Positions 33,704 to 38,840 of a DNA stretch of 38,840 bases are shown here, piece by piece. This DNA is from an uncultured Traorella sp. (GTDB lineage Bacteria; Bacillota_I; Bacilli_A; Erysipelotrichales; Erysipelotrichaceae): NCBI RefSeq assembly GCF_944327115.1, contig NZ_CALVGS010000040.1, positions 1 to 38,840 on the forward strand, given 5' to 3'. Made by a program: the position numbers and the translations under genes. Under the pieces are notes generated by a model. It had not been told where the DNA came from, ran no database searches, and saw only the letters and a list, made by a program, of their open reading frames with translations. The stretch's first letter is position 1. Every line of letters begins with the position of its first letter.

Positions 33704-35388
33704 CTTCTTTTCAGCTTTCTGATGATCATCTTAAAATTGATATGGAAAAGCTGCTGCGGAAGCTGGAAGACAGCCGTCAAAGCTACATAGACGATCAGGA
33801 CGATCACTCCTTCCAATACAAACAGCGGTATCATCTCAATTCTGCCAAAGCGGGTAATATCTCCAAAGATCGCATGAAGCCCCATATATACAAGACTTGT
33901 CAGCAAAAGACAGAAGCACATCACCAAGATCTTTCTTAACGTATAATTCCAATTGATCTTATATTGACGATTGAGATAATAAACATCCATCACGATGATC
34001 GTGATATAAGAAAGCAGATTGGACATCGTTGCCCCGGTCATTCCAAAGATCTGGACACAGAAAAATAATGAAATAAACTTCACGACAGCTCCAACAGCTA
34101 AAGAAATCAAAGGTTCCTTACGCAATCGGCAGGCAATCAACAGTGATGTAAATAATGGTGCGATCGTTCCGAAGATCGCATCTATCACACGATAGCGCAT
34201 CAGATAATCCTCGTAATCAAGCTGCTGGATCGTTGCCACGACCTGACCCAGACCATCACTCATGGAAAGTGTAGGATTACCGAATAACAGATACATGACT
34301 TCTTTTGAAAAGAAAAACAAACAGAAGGACAACGGCAAAACGATATAAAGCACTGACTCTAACGTATCCTTCACATGCTTGCAGACCTGCTTGAAATTTT
34401 TGCTTTCCAAAGCAGTAGTAATATAAGGAATCAGCGAGGCACTGAAACCGACAGCGAGGATCTGCGGTATCGCAATGATCTTTTTCGTATGCATCGCTAT
34501 GACCGTACCATAAATATAATTACTTAAATCAGCATTCATTCCGGTGGATTCCAGGGCTCTTGAGAAGAACATCAGATCGATCATATCCGAAGAATAGGCA
34601 ACGATCGAAGAAACAAAGTAAGGGATCGCGATGATGATCAGCTCTCTTAGCAACAGCTTAGGATTATTGTTGGCAATTCTCTCTTGGGTTGCCGCCAATT
34701 CCCTCATTTCCTTTGTTTCCTGCTTATCATACTTATAAATATGCAGTAAAGCACAAATCGCTGAAACAGTTGCCGAGAAGACCGCAAAATATACGGCCCA
34801 TATCTGATCTTTATCAAAAATATAGACAGCGATGGCCCCTGCACCTAACAGGAAAAATACTCTGACCAGCTGTTCAAAAACCTGTGAAAAAGCATAAAGC
34901 TCCATCCTCTTCAAGCCTTGATAAAAGCCGCGATAACCGCTCAGCACCGGTACAAAAAACAAAGCAAAAGAAATGATGATCAATACGTTCTTCGTAATTT
35001 CAATATCTTCCGCACTGCTTCCTTTGGCAAGTATCAATTCCGCAAGCTGGGTGCTGGTCAGCAGGACAAAGCACATTCCGGCAAAACCCAAAGCCATCAT
35101 CAGTCCCAAAGAAAGTTTTTTGATCAGCAAAGCTGTCTTATAGTCTTTTACGTTATAATATTTAGCTACCATCGTCGCAATGGCAAACGGAATACCGGCT
35201 ACCGATATATTCAAAAGATAAGAATAGATGTTATAAGCATAACCATAAAATCGAATATTCTGATCTCCGGCAATCATATTAAACGGTATGACATAGACCA
35301 ATCCCAACACCTTGGAAAGCAATACCCCGGCACTGGAAATCAGTCCTCCAAATATGATCGATTGCTTACGATTTTCATTCATTGCCAT
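33700..35388 (-). CDS. ytgP: MurJ/YtgP-type lipid II flippase (MOP superfamily)
   Basis: A 562-residue membrane protein with about 14 segments. N-terminal 'SSAGVLLSKVLGLVYVIPF' and 'SVAGIPFAIATMVAKYYN' are typical of YtgP, the Bacillus MurJ-type flippase, and the RsuA-family neighbour supports this. It would flip lipid II for wall synthesis. GAGGT lies 5 nt before the ATG at 35388; a second ATG two codons on is possible. It overlaps the lipoprotein gene by 14 nt. Confidence 0.9.
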   Translation of the reverse strand: MAMNENRKQSIIFGGLISSAGVLLSKVLGLVYVIPFNMIAGDQNIRFYGYAYNIYSYLLNISVAGIPFAIATMVAKYYNVKDYKTALLIKKLSLGLMMALGFAGMCFVLLTSTQLAELILAKGSSAEDIEITKNVLIIISFALFFVPVLSGYRGFYQGLKRMELYAFSQVFEQLVRVFFLLGAGAIAVYIFDKDQIWAVYFAVFSATVSAICALLHIYKYDKQETKEMRELAATQERIANNNPKLLLRELIIIAIPYFVSSIVAYSSDMIDLMFFSRALESTGMNADLSNYIYGTVIAMHTKKIIAIPQILAVGFSASLIPYITTALESKNFKQVCKHVKDTLESVLYIVLPLSFCLFFFSKEVMYLLFGNPTLSMSDGLGQVVATIQQLDYEDYLMRYRVIDAIFGTIAPLFTSLLIACRLRKEPLISLAVGAVVKFISLFFCVQIFGMTGATMSNLLSYITIIVMDVYYLNRQYKINWNYTLRKILVMCFCLLLTSLVYMGLHAIFGDITRFGRIEMIPLFVLEGVIVLIVYVALTAVFQLPQQLFHINFKMIIRKLKRR

Positions 35389-35902
35389 CCACTACCTCTT
35401 CACCTACAAAATCATCATAATTCGCATTAATGATAAAATATATATAATTGTCTGTCTGATTCCTATCTCGATAAACAACAAGACAATTCAGCACGAACGC
35501 CTTCTCGCTGCTCGTACCGCTGATACCTATTCCTTCATAATACCCTCTGTCGACATTGACTTGATTCGGGATCATGTTATATACCGTATCTTCAAAGATA
35601 CCGATACTTGGTGCAACCTGTTTTTCATTGATCTCCGCAATATTTGCCCCGATCATCTGAACATTGCTCATTGCAACTCTTGGATTAAAGATTCTGACCT
35701 CATATATGTAGCCATCCTCGCTTTTTTCCATCTGAAAATCCCAGTCAAACGGTATATTCGTGGTAATCTGCTTCGAATTGTCAATCAGCAGCTCCATAAA
35801 GTTTTCATATCTTTCATTCTGCTCCTGTTCATTGCTGCCATTCGATTGAAAGCAGCCTCCCAGCAAAAGTGTTAAACACAGCAGTATTCCTGTTTTTTTC
35901 AT
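35375..35902 (-). CDS. predicted lipoprotein of unknown function
   Basis: A 175-residue protein with a lipoprotein signal: MKKTGILLCLTLLLGGC, lipid attachment at Cys17. The mature part is soluble, with a short Ser/Asn/Glu-rich linker and a compact alpha/beta domain; no motif I can name. It should be lipidated by Lgt and sit on the outer face of the membrane. GAGGTG precedes the ATG and TACAAT lies upstream. Its 14-nt overlap with the flippase gene suggests a joint role in wall synthesis. Confidence 0.75.
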   Translation of the reverse strand: MKKTGILLCLTLLLGGCFQSNGSNEQEQNERYENFMELLIDNSKQITTNIPFDWDFQMEKSEDGYIYEVRIFNPRVAMSNVQMIGANIAEINEKQVAPSIGIFEDTVYNMIPNQVNVDRGYYEGIGISGTSSEKAFVLNCLVVYRDRNQTDNYIYFIINANYDDFVGEEVVDGNE

Positions 35903-35952
35903 GACAACACCTCGTCAACATTGTATCACAATTAACAGCTAAATGGTACTAT

Positions 35953-35982
35953 AAAAAGATCTCCTGCATTTTTCAGGAGATC
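35953..35982 (-). terminator. intrinsic terminator after the DUF1540 gene
   Basis: GATCTCCTG and CAGGAGATC form a perfect 9-bp stem with a 7-nt loop, followed by TTTTTAT on the minus strand. It ends the dpaA-dpaB-dapA-cse60-DUF1540 region. Confidence 0.88.
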
Positions 35983-36002
35983 CTTTCAAGAATTAACAGC
36001 AA

Positions 36003-36164
36003 TTACTCTGTACGCATACGGAATGAAACACATTCAGTTTCATGGGTACAGTTAGGACTTGCACAGCGATCACATCCGACACTGATTTCATGAGCATCAC
36101 AAATTTTCTGGTTATTAAAGATACATGACATGACCGAGCAATTGATCTTAGTTTTATTTTCCAT
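36003..36164 (-). CDS. DUF1540 cysteine-rich small protein
   Basis: A 53-residue protein with seven cysteines (9, 14, 22, 31, 34, 39, 45) in the DUF1540 pattern: 'INCSVMSCIFNN', then Cys22 before 'AHEISVGC', then CASPNCTHETEC. It probably binds a metal such as zinc. Such proteins are common in spore formers; their role is unknown. GGAGG lies 8 nt before the ATG. A longer reading frame in another register (to 36217) covers this stretch but has no ribosome binding site or family resemblance. A sigma-G-like promoter lies just upstream. Confidence 0.85.
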   Translation of the reverse strand: MENKTKINCSVMSCIFNNQKICDAHEISVGCDRCASPNCTHETECVSFRMRTE

Positions 36165-36183
36165 CGTTTTTTCCTCCACGACT

Positions 36184-36213
36184 TAGTATGCCGGATAAAA
36201 AGAGTTTTATTCC
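36184..36213 (-). promoter_or_regulatory. sigma-G-like promoter of the DUF1540 gene
   Basis: Minus strand: GGAATA (36208-36213), 17-nt spacer, CATACTA (36184-36190). The -10 equals the sigma-G consensus and the -35 differs from TGAATA at one base. The -35 covers the stop codon of the Cse60-like gene. Confidence 0.7.
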
Positions 36214-36374
36214 TCATAGAGGATCAATGCGCTGAAACAATAGATCTGTTCATCATTGTTTTTGAAACAGGCATTAGAAAACTTAATATCAATGACCTTC
36301 TTATCCTTGATAAATTCGTTGATGACCATCGTCAGATCATTCTCATGCTGTTCATCGATACATTTTACTTTCAT
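36207..36374 (-). CDS. Cse60-like sporulation protein
   Basis: A 55-residue acidic protein starting MKVKCIDEQHENDL, which resembles Cse60 (a small sigma-E-dependent Bacillus protein; pattern V-K-x-x-D-E-x-H-E-x-D-L followed by an 'INEFI' helix). The start at 36374 is preferred on that resemblance, although the ribosome binding site is poor; 25 upstream codons lie over the end of dapA. It follows dapA by 13 nt and may be coupled to it. Confidence 0.7.
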   Translation of the reverse strand: MKVKCIDEQHENDLTMVINEFIKDKKVIDIKFSNACFKNNDEQIYCFSALILYEE

Positions 36375-36387
36375 AAAAGAATGATAT

Positions 36388-37257
36388 CTAAGATTCCATA
36401 AATAATTTGTCGTAATTTTGATCAAGAACCACTCTGGCTTCATAACCAATCGCTGTCATTGGCAGACGTAATACATTCTCACATTCATTCTTTTGACTCA
36501 GCAAGTATTTGATTACGATCGGATTAGATTCTAAAAAACATAGATGTGCAAGCTTCTTAAAAAAGATATCCAGCTCACTGACATCTCTTCCCTCTTCAAG
36601 GCCTTCAAAGAAAGCGTGCATCTGTAAAGCCGCAAAATGAGCAATGACGCTGACGACTCCGCTCATTCCGCTTGTGATTCCTTCTAAAAGATAATCATCA
36701 TTGCCGCTGAGCACAATAAAATCTTGGGTGGCATTTAATATTTCCTTGACCATTTCCAGATCTCTTGAAGCCTGCTTCAACGCAACGATATTTTCAAAAT
36801 CATTTGCCAGTTTGATAACAGTTGCCGCACTCAATGATACGCCACATCTTGCAGGCACATTATAAAGCATGATCTTCTTTTTAGTTTCAGTCGCAAGCGT
36901 TGAAAAGTGTTCATATAACCCAAACTGTGTAGGCTGATTGTAATAAGGGGTCACGATCAGATAGCCTTCAAAATCCAACGCTTCACTTAATTTCAACAGG
37001 CGCATGGAATCACAGGTATTGCTGCTGCCGATCCCAAAATAGATCTCGGCACGGTGATCACAAAGCTCAATCACATGTTCCAGCAAGGCAAGCTTTTCAT
37101 TTTCACTGCATGTCGAGCTTTCACCCGTTGTACCACATACCACAAATCCTTCTACCTTTTCATCTAAAAGACGTAAGATGATCTTATCAAGGGCCGGATA
37201 ATCAATGTCGTTTGTGATCGTAAAGGGTGTAATAAGGGCCGTATATAATTTTTTCAT
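36388..37257 (-). CDS. dapA: 4-hydroxy-tetrahydrodipicolinate synthase
   Basis: A 289-residue class I aldolase that joins pyruvate and aspartate semialdehyde. Schiff-base Lys161 in 'IVALKQASRDL', Tyr132 in 'LYNVPARCG', 'CGTTGESST' at 41-49. It starts 4 nt inside the dpaB end. Its product feeds dipicolinate synthase encoded upstream, so this copy is probably dedicated to spore dipicolinate; no other lysine genes lie near. Confidence 0.95.
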   Translation of the reverse strand: MKKLYTALITPFTITNDIDYPALDKIILRLLDEKVEGFVVCGTTGESSTCSENEKLALLEHVIELCDHRAEIYFGIGSSNTCDSMRLLKLSEALDFEGYLIVTPYYNQPTQFGLYEHFSTLATETKKKIMLYNVPARCGVSLSAATVIKLANDFENIVALKQASRDLEMVKEILNATQDFIVLSGNDDYLLEGITSGMSGVVSVIAHFAALQMHAFFEGLEEGRDVSELDIFFKKLAHLCFLESNPIVIKYLLSQKNECENVLRLPMTAIGYEARVVLDQNYDKLFMES

Positions 37258-37832
37258 TGTTTTTTCTCCATTAATATTGGCTGTATCTGCCTAGATTTAT
37301 AAGCTAAATCCAAAGCAGCTTTCAGTTGTGTAAAATCACTTGTACAGCTATTCGGTTTCAGCTCACAAGCATCCTGATAAAACGGCAGGATGTAGAAATG
37401 CTTCATATTGATCACTTTCATGACATTCACACCACTAATGCCTAAGATATCATTGCTTGCGATCCCTATTAACACGTTTTTCTGATTGCGTACCATTGCT
37501 TTTGCACATAATGCTACCGGACAATCATAAGCACCATGGACGATTCTGGAAAGCGTATTGGCACTGCATGGTACGATTGCCATCAGATCAAAATCATTGA
37601 GCGGTCCGATCTTTTCTGCTTCCACTATATTCGTAATGATCGGATGTGAGGTCAATGCCTGACATTTTTTCATTAAATCAGCAGCACTGGAAAAACGTGT
37701 ATCAAGCATCGCAACGTTTTTAGTAAAGACAAAGCTGAGCTCATATTCATCATAAAGCTTTTTTAGTTCGCATAGAACGCGTTCATGATTGCAGAAGGAT
37801 CCGCTGATCCCAACCAACAGCTTATTTTTCAT
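37254..37832 (-). CDS. dpaB: dipicolinate synthase subunit B (flavoprotein)
   Basis: A 192-residue protein of the flavin-decarboxylase fold (SpoVFB). 'LLVGISGSFCNHERVL' at the N-terminus is the flavin loop, 'VPCSANTLSRIVHGAYDCPV' near 90-110, and 'FYILPFYQDACELKPNS' at the C-terminus. Starts at 37832, overlapping dpaA by 11 nt; the longer in-frame extension upstream lies within dpaA. The ribosome binding site is weak, as for coupled genes. Confidence 0.95.
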   Translation of the reverse strand: MKNKLLVGISGSFCNHERVLCELKKLYDEYELSFVFTKNVAMLDTRFSSAADLMKKCQALTSHPIITNIVEAEKIGPLNDFDLMAIVPCSANTLSRIVHGAYDCPVALCAKAMVRNQKNVLIGIASNDILGISGVNVMKVINMKHFYILPFYQDACELKPNSCTSDFTQLKAALDLAYKSRQIQPILMEKKQ

Positions 37833-38589
37833 ATAAGATATCCATAAGCGTTTCCTGCATGACATGGGCAGCACTTTGCGGTGAAAAAATAGCGGGAAGC
37901 GGTCCGGCATGAACGATTCTGCAATGTCGCTGGCGAAGCAGCGCTTCATTAAAGGAGGCACTTCTTACCAGATTGACGATCAGATTTTCATCCATCTTGT
38001 GTATCATCAGATCATCAATGATATTCGTAATCGAAGTATTGATGATGATCGAAGAAGGTTTGAGTCCGAGATACTCATCAACACTTACAAAATCACTGCT
38101 TTCCTCCAATACGACTCGGCGAACCACCCGTATTTTTACGCCTATCCTTTTCAACAGCTCATAGATTGCCTTACCGCTATGCCCATAGCCGATCAGATCC
38201 ACATCAAGATCCAGAAGACCCTGATTTGTGTTATCTAAAAGCAGAAACAAAACACCTTCCGCAGTAAGTTTGGAATTGGCCTGAATAAAGGCCTCATAAG
38301 AATTTAAATCAATTTTTCTATAAGGTAATTCTTTGATCTTAGGCGTCATATTTCCACATATGATGACTCCGTCCTCTTTGATCATATCAAAAAATTCTAT
38401 TGGACATTTCATATCAATACCACGAACCACCATGGCTCCGTCATCCTTCCATCCGGACATCGGCAGTAGAATCGCATCAAACTTCATTTTTAAAACAGTA
38501 AAATCATCAAGCAGGATACACTCCATCTTATTTTTTAGATACTGATATACCATATTCATGCGTGTATCACTATTTAATATCGCAAGCAT
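37822..38589 (-). CDS. dpaA: dipicolinate synthase subunit A (dehydrogenase)
   Basis: A 255-residue Rossmann-type dehydrogenase (SpoVFA). The nucleotide loop is 'VDLIGYGHSGKAIYELL' near 135-150; the N-terminal lobe has 'AILLPMSGW' and the C-terminal part ends 'PAIFSPQSAAHVMQETL'. It is shorter than the Bacillus protein (about 297). Start at 38589 with AAAGGG 7 nt upstream; a GTG two codons earlier is possible. First gene of the module, expected in the mother cell under sigma-K. Confidence 0.94.
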   Translation of the reverse strand: MLAILNSDTRMNMVYQYLKNKMECILLDDFTVLKMKFDAILLPMSGWKDDGAMVVRGIDMKCPIEFFDMIKEDGVIICGNMTPKIKELPYRKIDLNSYEAFIQANSKLTAEGVLFLLLDNTNQGLLDLDVDLIGYGHSGKAIYELLKRIGVKIRVVRRVVLEESSDFVSVDEYLGLKPSSIIINTSITNIIDDLMIHKMDENLIVNLVRSASFNEALLRQRHCRIVHAGPLPAIFSPQSAAHVMQETLMDILYEK

Positions 38590-38602
38590 AGTCACACCCT
38601 TT

Positions 38603-38640
38603 CAATATAAAGTATGCCCAATGGCATATCTTGCGACAAG
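38603..38640 (-). promoter_or_regulatory. possible dpaA promoter with palindrome
   Basis: On the minus strand TTGTCG, 17 nt and CATACT form a fair sigma-A promoter. The same -10 zone reads CATACTTTA, which fits the sigma-K pattern CATAnnnTA, but no AC-type -35 is found. A small palindrome TATGCC-n4-GGCATA overlaps it and could be an operator. Confidence 0.4.
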
Positions 38641-38641
38641 A

Positions 38642-38665
38642 AAATGATTTTGTAACCAAAATCAT
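38642..38665. repeat. perfect 9-bp inverted repeat upstream of dpaA
   Basis: ATGATTTTG and CAAAATCAT around a 4-nt loop. On the minus strand TTTCTTG follows, so it may be a weak terminator of whatever lies further upstream; otherwise an operator. Confidence 0.5.
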
Positions 38666-38826
38666 ATGCAAATAAGTAACTCCCTATCTGCATACCCACT
38701 TACCTTTCTAGCAGCGTGGTTCCACTGACACCTTCCCATCTCCTTCTTTTGCTTCTCTCTGAAGCGCAAGGCATTGGCGAAATGTTCCATTGTCAGCTTA
38801 TGATTTAATCTTTCACAGGATTCCAT
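38662..38826 (-). other. uncharacterised open frame reaching towards the window edge
   Basis: A frame open from the window edge to a TGA at 38662-38664. If it starts at the ATG 38826 it gives 54 residues, rich in Arg, Lys and Glu ('LRFREKQKKEMGRCQWN'). I recognise no family; it could be the tail of a longer gene beyond the window or chance. It contains AGTGGAACCACGCT (near 38711-38727), which resembles a T-box core but lacks the pairing partner expected downstream. Confidence 0.25.
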
Positions 38827-38840
38827 CCCTTCCCCATGCT

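Noticed and set aside
35993-36217. A 74-residue frame overlapping the DUF1540 gene
   Set aside because: It has no ribosome binding site and no recognisable features; the DUF1540 frame inside it has GGAGG and a full cysteine pattern.
38700-38740. T-box riboswitch upstream of dpaA
   Set aside because: The core motif AGTGGAACCACG is present, but I find no downstream segment able to form the antiterminator and no clear stem I; kept only as a lead.

Overview
The window is a low-GC Firmicute chromosome segment, packed with genes mostly on the minus strand. It carries an endospore programme: dacF-spoIIAA-spoIIAB-sigF-spoVAC-spoVAD-spoVAE-spoVAF, dipicolinate synthase dpaA-dpaB, a Cse60-like protein and a SpoVB-like flippase. 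It also has a lactose/cellobiose-type PTS, cre-like boxes and a ferredoxin-fused EtfA next to a GlcD-type oxidase. Together these suggest an anaerobic, gut-type spore former, plausibly Erysipelotrichia or a relative. That placement is inference from gene content. I see no tRNA, rRNA, CRISPR array or complete insertion sequence.

Layout. 1-5563: a PTS operon (celA-celB-celC, a GH1 6-phospho-glycosidase with an altered acid/base residue, an unknown membrane protein, a PRD-type regulator cut by the window edge), preceded by a small orphan gene with its own promoter, cre-like box and terminator. 5755-9528: comN-like gene, recJ, lgt, AI-2E-family transporter. 9593-11883: spoVB-like flippase, DUF421 protein and a TIGR04086-like membrane protein, in an order recalling Bacillus but with strands flipped. 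11894-15357: Nudix, exoA, HAD phosphatase, ruvA, ruvB as one unit whose first gene may be leaderless. 15432-17801: L21 leader, rplU, prp, rpmA, obgE. 17859-19143: scpB/scpA. 19200-20402: an AT-rich plus-strand island with a palindrome, a small frameshifted ORF and an unknown membrane protein. 20412-23886: etfB-etfA-glcD, probably an electron-bifurcating lactate dehydrogenase, under a consensus cre site.

24011-29749 is the forespore block. A hairpin with a T-run separates sigF from spoVAC, and a sigma-G-like promoter lies so that its -10 box is in the hairpin loop. A transcript from it would lack the upstream arm that hides the spoVAC ribosome binding site. 29788-33703 holds a DUF5684-like membrane protein and the coupled series rsuA-thyA-folA-pdp, preceded by a MurJ/YtgP-type flippase and a lipoprotein (to 35902). 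36003-38589 is a spore module: dpaA-dpaB-dapA (precursor and product of dipicolinate synthesis), a Cse60-like gene and a 53-codon DUF1540 gene with its own sigma-G-like promoter.

The strongest candidates for something new are the nested terminator/promoter in front of spoVAC, the Glu-to-Gln change in the GH1 enzyme, and the frameshifted plus-strand cassette at 19.2-20.4 kb. Promoter, cre and terminator calls are by eye against consensus sequences and were not computed.
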